DNA of 64,000 nucleotides from Anoplopoma fimbria (GCF_027596085.1 NC_072464.1:16426124-16490123); one strand, 5' to 3'. Counted from the stretch's first letter, positions 40,001 to 54,228 are shown. Program-made: numbers and translations. The notes: generated by a model from the sequence alone, not told the origin.

Positions 40001-43000
40001 GTTGCTGCAGGTGTGCAGTGTGAAAAAAGAAAAAAAAACCAGGGTGGCTTTATCACACATTCTCAGTGTGTGTTAGGAACTGGTGTTAGGTATTCATGGT
40101 AACAACCACATCGGCTGTTCTCATTCCCTGTAAAAGCAGTGCTCTCCCACCACAATGTACTGACGGTTTGGTAATGGAGAGCGGAGAGCGGCTTCTCTTC
40201 AGAGGAAACTTGTTCGCGATGTGCAGTGTTGCAAGTTGAAATATAGAGTGCAAATGTCCTGCCGAGGAAAAAGGATGTCTCTTTATGATCTCAATTCTAG
40301 ACTTACAAAAAATTCATGAGCAAAGAGTAGCACTATCATTTTGAATTTGTATAATAAGCACATCTGCAAAAACACTTTAAAGTGAATTCTTGCTGATATG
40401 ATTTAATTTACGTGCGTTATTATGTCAGTATTTTCAAAATGGGTACAAAACATTCACTTTAGATGTTTTTACGGTTGCGTAAAATGACAATTCCTGTAAT
40501 GATCATTGGTTGCTCTTTAAAAAATGATGGATTTCCATAAGGAATTATTGTTTCCAGCCTACAGGTAACTTGCAACATGTATTGCTTCAGGCCCTACTCT
40601 TGTCAGACCTGTTGGAAAGAAATAACCGCACACAGCTGTTGACCCACTAACCTGACGGCGCTGAAGTATGAGTCCAGTGGTCCTGATGATTTTTCATGCT
40701 GGCAGACTTTGTCAAAAAAGCAGCTATATACAACCGGGTTAATTTGTTTATGAACACAGACATTTTGTGGTTATTTTTCATCAGCCTGGTGCTGCAGGGT
40801 TTTGATGAAAGGAACCACAGTGAATCTGGCTTGCATAATTCTGATGATTTAAAGCACTCAAATTAGTTTCTTTAGATAAACACATACCTGCTGCCTTCAG
40901 CTAAAAGGGAAAGCTTCAAGCTGTTGAGTGTTACAAATGCAAGAAGGAATTAATCACTGCTCTTGAATCTGCCTTCCTTGTCATAATCAAACTGTGATAA
41001 ATCTGTATTATTTCTCTGTGCAATCACATATTTCAACTGGATGCTTCCGCAACTACTTAGTGAAGTGAGTCACCAAAATACTGAACAATCACAGGTGCTG
41101 ACATAACCCCTTTTATCACTGTTTGTCAGCCTTTCAAAAATACAAATAAAGATGATTTATATAATCGCAAAAATGAGACCTGACTGACCAAAAAATTATT
41201 TTCCTCACACAGTGTCATGTTCAAAGGTTGTGCAATAGCGCTTAAAGTCTATTTCTTTATATTTTATAAGACACTTTCAGACTCAATGAAAAATAAATGC
41301 TCAGCATGCACTTGTTCAGTATCTTCCAGTGTGAAAACAGTTTTCAAAATCTTGCGTATTCTTCCTATTATGGCAGCGACATGCATTGATTTTTAATTTA
41401 CCCCAAGGGATCTGTTAAAACTACCTGTATATATCAATTTAACAACAGCGCTTCATTTTTTTACCAGAAAGCACAATGTAACTGAACAGAGCTGGGGTAC
41501 TGGGAAGACTGGGGGCAAAAGAGTGAGCGGGCGCATGGAGGAGGGGGAGACAGAAAAAGGGGGAGACGGAAAAAGGCGGAGCGTGCTGATGAGGAGAGAA
41601 ATGGGGTTAATGTATGAAAGAATGTGTTTTCAGAGAGGAAAAGGGAAAGCCATGGCTGCAGGGTCTGACACTGTCCCAGTTTTACTACTGTGCCAGTATC
41701 TCCTGTGGCTCTCCAGCACATTTTCACCCAGTTGATTAATGCTGCCATCACAACCATCGCCAGCCTCTTTGAAGACCGAAAAAAAAAAAAAGACTGTGAT
41801 GATCCACATGAAATTTCTATTCAATGCTGCACTCAGTTTTAGCCTAGTTTTAGTCTTGATTGCCTGAGACAAACAGTTCTGGAACAGGATGGCATGATGG
41901 TAGAACTAGGCCATGACAGCACACTGCCGCTAACGATGATCTGTGACAAATGCAGAGTTATGGTTGGACCAAATGGTTTTATGGAAGCTGAAATCAATGC
42001 ATTTTGTGTATGGAATTGTTTTCATAATTTCTTTTGTGCAGAATTGATTTTTTCCCAAACATGTAGAATCAAAAGTTGTTGTTTTTTGTCTTGTCTGGAC
42101 AATTTTGTCTCTTTCAGCTCTGTGTGTGTCAGAATGATAAGGCAGATAACATACAAATCTTTAGCAGCTTTAAAAAGAGCCATTATTAACAGCAAATGTC
42201 TAACTCTAATGGGAACCCAGCACATAATAGTTTGGTATTTTCTTAAAGAAAGCTTTGAGAAACACCATTACTGCATCTTTGATTTCCGGGCCGCAACATG
42301 GAACAACATAAATTACAATTTAATTTCATTCTCCTTTCAAAAGTAACAATGCATACGTTCTTCATTGATTACTCCGTACAAGAAGCAATTTAAGAAGATA
42401 CAACTTTCTGTTTAACCCCCTTAAAGCCACTTTCTGACATCCCAGATTAAAAGATGAGGACGATAGTATTTCGCTAATTCGCAAAGACGAAGACAGCTAG
42501 GTCACAAAAATAGACAATGGTCAGGTTTCAACAAAAGACTGCTATTGGGCATTCTATGAGTTTTCCCTGTTGCAGCGATATGCAGCTTGTGCCAGACAAC
42601 AGCATGATGACCAATGGTGTTTAAACCGAGCTGGCAGGACCGGGCAAAGGAAGCGCGAGATGAGTTTGGACTTTGGCCAGCTGTCTGAGGACTGATGAAG
42701 AGAATGAATGGAGAGCTGAATGGAGAAGTGGCTGCAATCATTCCCTAGAAGTCTCTCTCCAAGAGGCCAAACATCCCTCAAAGACGAGATGGGGAGTGAT
42801 GAAAGAGAGGGAGTAGAAGAGAGAAACATGTATGAGATGACAGTGATGCACAGCGGAAGAGCAAGACACTGAGGGCTTTAGTACTCCGAGAGAATACTAA
42901 CTGTTTGTGCCAGTTGAAAACTGTAAAATGATACATTATTGACTCACATCTTTTATTGTTGAATGTTCACCGGAGTTTGATAAATATATTTTAGAGGTTA

Positions 43001-43600
43001 TAGATTTTACACTGTAATTGCTACGTTTTTAAGTTATATGTAAGTTTGCATTTTCTGTTAAAAGGGTACTTTTTCTGTACACATGAATATCAGTTTACTT
43101 AAGTCAGCCTGTGAGAATAGTTAAGTCATGTCTTCTGTGGCTCTGGATCAATAAAGGCTTATCTTATCTTCCTGCAGTTTGAAAAATAATAGTGTCAGCA
43201 ATATCTCTCAATACTGGACTACTTTAAAAAACGGTTGTCCCCATTTGTCACTTAGACATCCAGGTTTAAAAATACAGAAGTGAACCTTAAACATTAGAAC
43301 TCCCAGGGCTCGCTGTATACCTGAAACCGCCAACGGGTAAATGTTACCCGCTATTAGAATGCATTGATTTTCAAGTTCCAAGATTAATTTATCACTCTAC
43401 AACACAGGGTTGTATTACAAAATGCTGAAGTTGTAGTCCCTTTATGCTCCTCACAGCAGCAGCTACAAGCAACCCAGTACAAGTGGCTCAGTACTGAACC
43501 TTAACCACAATCACACTCTTCTTCGCTCAATGCACTGAGCAAGTCTAATGTGTGATTTACATTCATGAGTCTCTTTTTCATGTCCAGAGTGATGGTATGA
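37100..43600. other. Intron 1 stretch with nothing recognised
   Basis: Longest part of the intron without a major microsatellite. It contains only chance-looking open frames, the longest at 41894-42346, without domain features. Conserved enhancers could be here but are not visible without comparison. Confidence 0.55.
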
Positions 43601-43642
43601 CTTATGATGCAGCTCGAAAATGCACAGTACAAGACAAAATGC

Positions 43643-43656
43643 GTTGCCATAGCAAC
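43643..43656. promoter_or_regulatory. RFX-type X-box motif
   Basis: GTTGCCATAGCAAC, a near-perfect palindrome matching the X-box consensus GTTRCC-N2-GGYAAC except for one position in the right half. It lies in intron 1. Regulatory use is inferred from the motif alone. Confidence 0.5.
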
Positions 43657-43820
43657 AAAGAAAGTTAATCTAAAAAAACGGCAAAATGAATAGCTCGATA
43701 AATGACTGCATTCTCAATAGCACTACATTTTACTCTTGACTCTTGAGTATAAAATGCCATTTTTCGCAAATTTGGCTTCATCTTGAAACATTTTAACAAA
43801 AGGGGTGCAAACACACTATT

Positions 43821-44059
43821 ACATTACATTACATTACATTACATTACAGTCATTTAGCAGACGCTTTTATCCAAAGCGACTTACAGGAAGTGTATTCAAC
43901 ATAGGTATTCAAGAGAACTACTAGTCACCAGAAGTCATAAGTGCATCTCCTTTCTTAAACAAGCATCTAAAAGCATAAACCAGAGCAAAAGTATAGTGCA
44001 GAGGCAAATTACTACGAAAACAATAATTGCAACAGACTAATACGAATACAGTAAGTGCT
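43821..44059 (-). mobile_element. UnaL2-tailed short retroelement, copy C (intact, with TSD)
   Basis: A 239-bp element whose sense is on the minus strand. The (TGTAA)n tail, GGATA stem-loop and body match copy B. It is flanked by a perfect 8-bp direct repeat ACACTATT (43813-43820 and 44060-44067), the expected target-site duplication. This copy therefore defines the element's full extent: the 5' end begins AGCACTTACTG on the minus strand. It is too short to encode a reverse transcriptase, so it is a SINE or a severely 5'-truncated L2-clade LINE. Confidence 0.78.
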
Positions 44060-46281
44060 ACACTATTATGTAAGGTAACAGACTTGGGGTCTAAAAATAT
44101 TTTATGTAAAGTTTCCATTTTCCATTTTGTGGTTGGTTGATTGTTACTATGTGTATCCTTCTTTTGTTAAAATGTAGTTATCTATGAAATATTCAACTTT
44201 TCTTCCAGCACGAAAAAAAAATCTGGTTTAGGGTGATTAGACCTTTAAATGATACATTTTGCAATGCAGTAAATATGAGCGTGCTTTTTCATTGTGCTGC
44301 TTCCCTCTCTAGTTACACAGATACCATAATGTATCATAGATAGCGGTTTTGCAATATTGTGTATCACAATATCAGTTGCCTGTGTGGCGCATGGTAGCGC
44401 TATCTTGGGGAAAGTATCCTTTATATATATGACAACCTATATAATACACACTATATTGAGGATATCGTCAAGCACATCCTTTTGGCACAGTGTGTCACTC
44501 TTATTGTCAGGCTGTGAGACAAAGGAGGAAAAAGTAGAAAGATAGATGATGTTGAGGAGAAGAAGAGGTGAGATTGATTCCACTTGGGAATTACAACAGA
44601 ATAATAACTGTGACATCTCTATCTGTCTTCCTGGAAAGACAGATAACCCACTATAACAAAGCATATGACTCACACAGGATAACGTACCTTTACTTCCACA
44701 CATATTCCCAAATATATAGCCACACACACACAAAACCAAACAACAGAGTTGCTCATATACAAGAAAGGACTGTTATTTTTTGTGGTTTGGTCATTTTAAA
44801 AAGGGCTGCTCCAAGCTGAACATGACTCACAAATTTTTCTGTACAAAAAAAAGCCCCTTAAAACAGACTAAACAAGTTGATAAAGTTTAAATTAGACTTT
44901 AAATGAGTTACTTCACTGTCATTAAATAGGGCAGTGTGAACAGTGTTGCTATTTCCTCTGGTTAAATGACTAAATGGGACTGCAGAGTAGTCCATTCTGA
45001 TAAACTGTGAGGCTGTATATCTTATTTTCTACCCAAGTAAAGTATGTTGTCAGGTTTGGAACTATTCCAATCCACAGAAAGTCAAACAGTTAACCTTAAA
45101 GGAGCGAGTAAATTATATTAGTCATATGTTAGCACGCTTATAATGTCCAAAATGCCTGCAAATGCTTTGTTTACTGTCTGATTTACACTAAAAAACGAGA
45201 CGATCTTTCTGATATTGCTGTATATTTGATGTAAATCCCAATATGGCAAACCATATTTAAAATGCTCAATTTAATTTAAAACAACTGATGTTTAATGTTT
45301 TCAACTGTTATGTACTACAAAAGACAAAACCCCTACATATGATCATAGCATTATGATACCATTCCACCAAAGGTTAAGTTAGAAAAGCATTGAATTTCTG
45401 TCATATGAGTCCTTTTTGTAGATACTGCAGCAAACAGAATTAGCAGTTCAGGTTGGTGAGTCACCAGCAGCCAACAGCATTTGTATAACTGCTTCCATTT
45501 GCCACCATGAGCAATAGTTGTGTGTTGTGCTGATGCATGTAACGCCAACACATAACAAAGTTGACTATAAAGTGTTATCAGCAGGTGGAGTTGCTAAGCA
45601 CCTTACCCTAACAGCGAGCAAAAACACACTTTCTCCTCACACATGGGCTCCTTTTCAGAGTTTCCCATTGAGAAGCTCACATACTGTAACACATGCTGGT
45701 ACACAGACACTTAGTGGCTCCCTGAGGAGGGAAGTGGCAACAGGCTCTGAACATGAATGACACTACAAATTGTTATAATTTCACTGGACTACAGAGAAAA
45801 ACAACACAAATGAGTTGCTTACGCAGCAAGAGTGAATGTGTTCATCAAGGGAAACATTCACACAGACTACTCGTGTGTCATTGCTTTTTTTCTGCTTCTT
45901 TGTATTACTTTTTACATAATTCTTATGGTTCAAATTTTAACATTACAGCTGAACTCTTGTAATATTGTGTTGTGCACCTACACAAATCATTGCCAAACTG
46001 GGTGTGATATTTGATTGCAAAAAACGTAAACAAACACGACCATCACCAAGGACACCAGCAGCCTTTACCAGCCTTTATAGTACATTTTGTACTGGTGAGC
46101 CATTTGTACCTTTTTTTGTAATTTTTATTATCTTGAATACAAGTTGTCAGGAGGCCTTCACTACAACAAGCACAAACACAAACATTTTGATAAACATTCC
46201 CCTACTGAACCTCTTTCATCATAAAGAGAGTAGGATTATGTAGTTGTGATGTACATTTGAGCTCCAGAATGGTCTGTGCAT

Positions 46282-46295
46282 GTTGCCATGGCGAC
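46282..46295. promoter_or_regulatory. RFX-type X-box motif
   Basis: GTTGCCATGGCGAC, which matches the X-box palindrome except for one base in the right half-site. Intron 1. Confidence 0.55.
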
Positions 46296-49200
46296 GTGTC
46301 TCCGTTTTGATATGTCTCATCATCTTCCTTCTCACTTTCTTTCTTAATTAATTGCACTCTCTCTGCGTATGTCTTAAAGTGACACAGAATAACGAGAATA
46401 AACTGGTGATATATCAGAGATTTAGTGGCTGTATAATATGAGGGACCTGAGAAAACAGCAGCCAGCTATGTGTTTCTGGAGAGAGTAAAGCTTTTCACAT
46501 CCAAGAGCAGAGGAGCTTGATTGTCCCAGTGTTTCCATTCTTCCCAGTCTAAACAGAACACAGCCGGCCAGAGTTTGGTATTTGACCTCGCTTCGCTCTG
46601 CTTACATAATCCCTGTCCTGAAGGAAGAAACTTGCCAGATCCCTCTTATACACACACATTTATACACATACACACACACACCAGACCCGGATCCAAAAAT
46701 GCACAACATAACTGCCTCTAGGTTTTAACATTTTCCTTCCAACTTTTCCTGCACCCTCCCTTTCCTTCAAACATACTACCATGACCCACTACACACCCCT
46801 TACACACCCAACCACAACCACACGCACACACACACACACACATTCCAACCTCATTCTAAAACCTCAAGTCAAGCTCTATAAAAGGTTGAGAAATTGTTCC
46901 TAAAAACATAAAGCAGCCAAAACAACACACACATGCACATGAGGATACATACTCATTCTGTATTATAAACACATAGCCCATTCATTTTCTAAATACACAC
47001 ACAAACCACCACCAGAAACTGCGCCAACATACATATGCCAATTCAAATATGCACACATAGCATTTATGCGTAAACAAAATACACACACTCAAATCCTCAC
47101 ACATGCACACACAGCCAGGAGTGGATGTTTGGACTCAGACGTCAGAACGGAAAGCTGATCACAGTTGTACCGCAGCCATGATCATGATCAGAGCGTGTCC
47201 CGAAATAACCTGAAATGTTCTTATATGACCCCTATAAATGTCATGCAGCACACATTTCAGAAATATGCTGCGTTAATCCTCAATGGATGAAGGGAAGCGA
47301 CAAAAAAAACCCATTATAACTAATGTGCAACAACAATATTCCTGCAGTCACAATTTGTTATGAGTCATACTCATTAGTGAGTTTATGGTGGACATATGGT
47401 CGCACTGCAATAATAATCCTGTGGCGTTCATGTCACGGCTCCTATTATAGATGCTAAATATGCTTGGTATGTTTGTCTACCACATTCAAACTGCTGAAAA
47501 GGCCAATTAAAATATTTCAAAGAGCAAATTATTACATTAAAATCCCTTTAAAAGGGACTGCACTACAGTAGAAAGTGCATTCAGTCCTATGGGCAAAGTA
47601 AAAAAGAGGGGAGAAGAATGATTTCACAAAGATCCATGAACACTACTGGTGACGAATTGAAGTTGAGAGCTGTGAGAATGAACAGCAGGTCGATGAAGAG
47701 GAAGACCTGTATTTGCTGCCATGTTTCCAAATCCTCCTCAGATGTGTGTGTATTTGTGCATGTGTCTGTGAGTGTGTGTGTCTGTGTGTGTATATGCACA
47801 CTGATCTCTCTTCTCTACTCTAGCCAAGAGTCTGTTTCCTGCCAAGTCTAAAGTGGGTGGTGGGTGCATTTCAACATCTCTCCATTACAGAGAAAGATGA
47901 GGAGGAGTAGGTGGAGGTGGAGGATTCAGGAGGCATTTTTTTGCAACAAGACAGGAAGCAACTGTAACGTATCACCACAATGGCATATATACACACACAT
48001 ATACACACACCTGCACTGCCTGACACCTGGAGAAACCACAGTGTGTTTCCATGAATCTTTTCCTCCCCAAGAGAACCGTTCCACTTCTTCAAGCACATCA
48101 CCAGTGGAACCTCATCTGTTATTACAACAGACACACACATTACGTCGCATGCTGCTTGCGGGAGGAGTCAGCAGACTCTCAACACCAAAGTAAAAACCAC
48201 CCGGAGTCACAAGCTATGACTCAAAACGCTTTTTCCTACATTGGAGAAGACTGCTTAAAGCTGCTTGGGGCAATTCTACACGTTGACCCAGATGGCAGCA
48301 GGGGGGCAACTCCGGTTTGGTCTGAACGTTTCATTAGCCTGACAACATCTCTTGTGATGCAAGGGCAGAAGATGTGACTTTCCCACCAGGAAGTGGCACA
48401 TGGATGCCCACCCACGTCTGACAGGATTATAGATTGGTGCACTAATTATGAGGTTGTGGTGTTTTACACAATGTGGTTACACATCTTTGCTTTCTCAGTT
48501 GTTCAAGAAACTGTTTACCGAAAAACATTCATTATAGTTGGTAACTCTGGTGAACTTCAACGTGAAGCTAAATCTGTTGTAGCACATTATCCAGTCGCTC
48601 TTGACAAACAGAGCTGTTTATTGGCAAGAATCTGGCGAAAGAATAAGTATTACAATACAAGGGTTATGATTCAATATGTTGCAACACTGTTATAAAACTG
48701 TTGTATTTTTAAAAATCTAAACTGTCATAGTAAAGAACACACAGCCATATGTATAAAATCTGAGTTAAAAAAGTTAACTTTTTGACGTAATCAAAACCGT
48801 GGGATCTGCTTTTGCATTTATCACTGTTCATGTAACATCCCATGTAACAGCACTACTTTTTGTGTAATCTGAGCCACTGCGTGCCATCTTTGCATGTAAC
48901 CTAATAATTAAAATGTATATAATATCACATAACGTAATATTGCGATACTCAAGTGCATTGATATTTTGTTAAACCCCTATTAGAAAGGAGTGTGGAATTA
49001 TTGTAAAAAAAACTCAATCACTCAGTTGAAGTCAAGTGTTTATTTTAATTATCTTGCCTCTTTTCTGCAAGGAAATATGCTCTGAATAATCTATTTTGCA
49101 TTATTTTCTATTTTTCAAAAGAGGATAAAAAGGTTTTGGACATATTTGTTTCGGACATAATTGTGGAAGCAACCTCCACAAATATAACATGCTGTTTTTG

Positions 49201-49955
49201 TGGTGCACTACTGACTGGAGAACTTCATAGCCCTGTATATCCTATGAATATTCATGTCAACTTTTTCAAGAAGCCCACATAGCGTTTGAGAGGAACTATT
49301 GGAGACATTTGGGAAAACCTATATTGCTGTTTGTATTCCATTCGCAAAGTGGAAGCTAATTAGCCTGGATGCTAACGTTAGCAGATGCTATTTAGAAGTG
49401 GCTAACAAAGTCGGCCCCAAGCTGGTAAACTACCCTGTTTGTTAAAGTATGTTTTGAATATCATTTAGTGATCAATCATATTAGCACTACAAACGTTGTG
49501 AGTTCGTACCAAAACTGTATGGCACATCGAGAACCCACAAATATTGGGACCGCTATCATTTCAGAATAATAATAACACTTATATGTCTTCTTTTCGGAAT
49601 TGATCATTTTCACCACACGAGTGGAAAAGTCAAAATCAAACCCCAAGATAATGAATTTCAATTTCAAAATCAACCTTAAAAAAATGCCACTATTGCTCTG
49701 TCTGAAATGTATTTGCTTGACCATTGGCCACTGACATCTCACCCTCATCTCCATAGTAACAATAGGACCAGGAGTGAGGGGGTTAACCCTTAACCTAATG
49801 TGTGTCCGTGTGTCTGTGTGCTCATGAGTGTTTTTGTGAAACTGGGGGATGGGATTGATGGGAATCCACCCATACACCCGTGGGAATGGCAGTCAAGCTC
49901 CAAAGCTTGTTTTGGCCTTAACACCCATTACAGATCAACCCCCCCTAAACTCAAC

Positions 49956-49956
<1 letters not shown>

Positions 49957-49994
<38 letters not shown>
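49957..49994. repeat. (CA)n microsatellite
   Basis: About 19 CA units. Confidence 0.95.
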
Positions 49995-49996
<2 letters not shown>

Positions 49997-50944
49997 TCTC
50001 ATTACACCATCACCAGGGCTATAAGCTGCCCTCGACCGCCACCCTGCCTCCTTCTATCAATCGTACGACCCAGCGTCTTCCATCTCCATATATATGTATG
50101 AGCGGGATGATGGAAGGGCCAAGGATGAGACTAATGCGAGATGACATCACCCAGATTCAGAGCAACACGGACACAAATAGTTAGAGCAACACAACATGCA
50201 AGCCGGTCAGGTGACGGGATTGATCTCCTTCTGCCAAAAGGGAGGATGCTTGCTCATTTTGGCATTGCTGCATTACATTACCAATAAAGAGCCAAAGATG
50301 TCTTTTGATTCTGCTTAAGATTAGCGTGGCTAGCAGCAAAAGATTTAATGTTTCCCAAGTCTGCGACCTGTAATAGACGGATCAAGTTTTACCAGAAGCT
50401 GATATTACCAGGTCTTTAACTCAATAAAACAAACCAATAACCTTTTATTGGTAATCATATTTGGGCCAGCTCTTGCCGTCATCCTCTGTTTACCACTTAC
50501 AATTCACTAATAGCCAGTGAATCTATTGAAAATGTATAATGTATATTTAGTACCACCCTGTATTGCAAGAGGGCAAAAATAAATGAACTTTCAGAGGCTC
50601 TTCCAGGCAGAAAAGAGTAACATGCTGGAGGCAACATTTACACGGTCAATTTTGGCATGAAAAAGGTTTAAACTACAAAATGTTGAATACTGGCTGTGGG
50701 CAGCTTCATTGCAAAGCATTCAAAATGAAAATGTGCCTTGTTTCTACTGGGGGAAAAATATAACCGGTAAAGAAAAAATACAAGCATGGAAATATAGGAA
50801 TGCATGGTTTGCATACACAAACTCATGCACACAAATAGCACAAAATAGCACAAAATAGCATAATTCCCAAGAGATCCCAGGAGGCGCAAAGCATAGTTGT
50901 CTAGTTTTAACTAACCCTTAAATGGGAGCATGTGCATGTGTCTC

Positions 50945-50970
50945 TCTGTGTGTGTCCGTGTGTGTGTGTG

Positions 50971-51034
<64 letters not shown>
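50945..51034. repeat. (TG)n microsatellite
   Basis: TG tract with two CCG interruptions in its first third, perfect from 50975 on. Confidence 0.95.
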
Positions 51035-51036
<2 letters not shown>

Positions 51037-51203
51037 CATTATGTGGCAACACTAAAATTAATTAAGTTCTCTTCACACAAACATCAGAGAAAGAGCTAGA
51101 AGAAGATGAGAAAGAATGAGTAAAGAGCGACAGAGGAAAAAGATGTGTTTGTGCATTTGCATGTTCATTTAACAATCTGGGTTGAAAAAGGTTGAGAAGG
51201 CAA

Positions 51204-51212
51204 AGAGAGAGA

Positions 51213-51254
<42 letters not shown>

Positions 51255-51271
51255 AGAGAGAGAGAGAGAGA
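51204..51271. repeat. (GA)n microsatellite
   Basis: GA tract with short GGG interruptions. Confidence 0.95.
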
Positions 51272-51340
51272 TCTTACACAAAACACATGCAAAGGGAGAG
51301 AAATGTGTCCAGAGAGATACTCTCAGACTTGAGAAGATGA

Positions 51341-51342
<2 letters not shown>

Positions 51343-51431
<89 letters not shown>
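51343..51431. repeat. (TG)n microsatellite
   Basis: 44 TG units. Confidence 0.97.
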
Positions 51432-51433
<2 letters not shown>

Positions 51434-51934
51434 GTACAGTGTCAGGTCTTCGTTCAGTATTTATGAACTGAGGGGGTAATGTGAAGGTAATGACTGAGAG
51501 CTTGTTGTTTACTGCCACAGATTGGTGGTGTGAAAAATGAGTGAATGTGAATGAATGTGCATGAACGTCTGCGTGTGAGCGTGTGTGTTTGTGAAGGCTT
51601 TCTCACTCACGTATATTATTGTAAAGGTGTGGGAGATATAGCTATGGAGATTGAGTGTGTGATGATGTGTAACTATATTTGTAGGGACACAGTGTTGTAT
51701 TTCAGGTGAGGATTATTTGGAAAGTTGATGACATTTTGGTCAATAATATTTCTTCAAATATGTGAAACATCATGTTTTATAAAGACTTGGTATAGGATTA
51801 TATTTAGTATATTGTTCAGGTTGAGATTAAGGGTTGTATATGTGTTCTTGGTACAATATAACACAAAAGACACAGGTTCAAAGGATCATTACAGGGATTG
51901 GTAACACACTCTTTTTGGAACCCCCACCAAATCC

Positions 51935-51936
<2 letters not shown>

Positions 51937-51979
<43 letters not shown>
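51937..51979. repeat. (CA)n microsatellite
   Basis: 21 CA units, with imperfect CA-rich sequence continuing to about 52034. Confidence 0.95.
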
Positions 51980-51981
<2 letters not shown>

Positions 51982-52103
51982 TATGCACATACCCACACAC
52001 TCACACACACATACACATACACATGCACACACACGTGGGAATGACAGGGCGAAGCAACGTCTCACTCCGGAGATGAAAGCAGGTAGTGTCGTTGCTGCTT
52101 GAT

Positions 52104-52117
52104 GTTGCCGTGGTAAC
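52104..52117. promoter_or_regulatory. RFX-type X-box motif
   Basis: GTTGCCGTGGTAAC, a full match to the palindromic X-box consensus (GTTRCC-N2-GGYAAC with the central TG/GT allowed). Intron 1. Confidence 0.55.
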
Positions 52118-52423
52118 CTCGGGCGTCAGCACATCAACCTCAGGTAAATACAGGTAAGGGAGAAGTACAATGATGGAGATCATTATGTCACACTGCCTTG
52201 GTGGGAACTGGACAAGTGGAGTGTAAAAAAAACCAAAAACATCACAATAGGTTTGATGAAGATGTTGAAGTTTGACTGATTACATATTTGATTATTGATT
52301 AAAACATTGGGTGTACGACAAGAATTGAAATTGATGTGACATTTTGATCGTCAGAGCTCTAGAGTCTCATTATAGAGGTCTGTATCTGACAAGAACATGG
52401 TGACACTTTTAAAAGGTCTAAAA

Positions 52424-52464
52424 GGGTAAGATTTATTTAGCACAGAGCTAAATAAATCTTACCC
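52424..52464. repeat. Perfect 18-bp inverted repeat with 5-nt loop
   Basis: Left arm GGGTAAGATTTATTTAGC (52424-52441), loop ACAGA, right arm 52447-52464 exactly complementary. It is not followed by a T-tract and is not part of a repeat I recognise. Confidence 0.95.
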
Positions 52465-53937
52465 AGACACACCTACACTATCCTTGACAGATGGGTGAAT
52501 AGAAAAATACCAAGCAGGAACATGGGTTAGTCACTAAGGTTTTAAAGAGAGACCATATAATCCCTAAACACCCCCACACTCTTAAAGAACAACACACTCC
52601 TAGAGGACATGTACCAGCACAACCAGCAATGACCAGCAAAGATTCATGAATCAGTTAGTCCACCAGTGTCGTTGCCAGGTATGGATTTGATTAAAAGAAA
52701 AGAAAAGAAAATCAATGCAAAAGGCTCATGCTAAGATGTGGAAAAAAAAGAGACCACAATGTGTGTTTACTGTTCCTACAAATGTATTGCTCCATATTTG
52801 GCAAGAGATGTGCAGAATGACATATGGCACAAATACAGAGCCGCAATTAAATCTAAGAAGAAAGCCCACTACTTTAAAGGGTTTTTCTCGTAAGCATACT
52901 AGAAAGCAATTCTACAGAGTACACATACTTCCACCAAGGGCGGAAATTGTGTGGAGCTTTTTGGGGATTTTAAGCTAACAGAAAAACAAACAAACAAACA
53001 AGCAAAATGACCAACAGGACTGAAAACATGACCTTCTTGGAAACCAGAACAAGAACAGTCACTACAGCTACAGGAGAGGTGTAGTATCAGCTGTTGTGAT
53101 GATGATGTGAAACCTGGATAATAATGACATCATTTACCAGTGTAATGTCTCAACTCTCCTGTACAATGACAAATGACAAGCAATCAAATAAAGTTTTTGA
53201 TACCAACATTCTGCATTTCGTTTCATTTTCTTGCTCATATGAATAGGACAATAGGATAAAAACTTGAATTGATCAGTTCAAGCGTCACCATTTGATTGAC
53301 AGACGGACAGACAGACTGAGACTTGTCCTTATCTGACAAAAATTAAGCTGAGAAAAAAAAAAAAAAATTCTCACAAATGTATCCAGTCCCATTATCCAGT
53401 TTACATGACACTGTTACATTGTTGAAACGCCTCTTTTTCCTGCATACTATTTGTGTCTTCAAACTGCTGTCTGTAGCAACGGAGGAACAAGTGGCGAGTC
53501 ATCCCTGCAACAGCTGATGTACACTGCAGCTGAGGGACTAGTTAGGGGTTGCCAGAGACATCAGCTGCTAACAGGCTCAACATTATTCCTTTGTGGTAAA
53601 AAAGGAAAAAGCCAAGATAAAAAAAAAAATCTACCACATGATGAAAGAGATTAAGCACTTGAATGCTTGACCGAGTGCCTGATTCAGCACAGAAAACAAC
53701 ACTAAATAGGTCTGGTGAAATGTTCCTGCAGGCTATACACACTATTTGTTGGAACAAAAAAAAAGAAAAGAAAATGATCAACCCTGATAAAGAGAGAGTC
53801 CTCAAAGAGCGCAAACAGCAAGGGAAAAAGCTGACTCAGCATGTCTGGCTCTTCTTCTATTTCCATAGCAACACATTCATTCTCATCTATAACCCTTAAA
53901 ACATGACGTCGACTGTTCTGTTTAACCTGTGTGGAGA

Positions 53938-53941
<4 letters not shown>

Positions 53942-54031
<90 letters not shown>
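53942..54031. repeat. (TG)n microsatellite
   Basis: 45 TG units, left member of an inverted TG/CA pair. Confidence 0.97.
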
Positions 54032-54032
<1 letters not shown>

Positions 54033-54137
54033 CGGTTATTAGTTAGGTACTGCATTAGTGTGTCACTCAAAGTCAGATTGAACTCCTTTAGCAAGACCCC
54101 TGCTCTTTTGGTGTAGGGGGCTGCACATCCAAGTGCG

Positions 54138-54140
<3 letters not shown>

Positions 54141-54221
<81 letters not shown>
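54141..54221. repeat. (CA)n microsatellite
   Basis: 40 CA units with imperfect continuation to 54240, 109 bp from the (TG)45 tract and complementary to it. Confidence 0.97.

Positions 54222-54228
<7 letters not shown>

Noticed and set aside
41894..42346. 150-codon open frame on the plus strand
   Set aside because: The longest non-repeat frame in the intron, but it shows no domain, signal or recognisable family and has intron-like composition. Probably chance.
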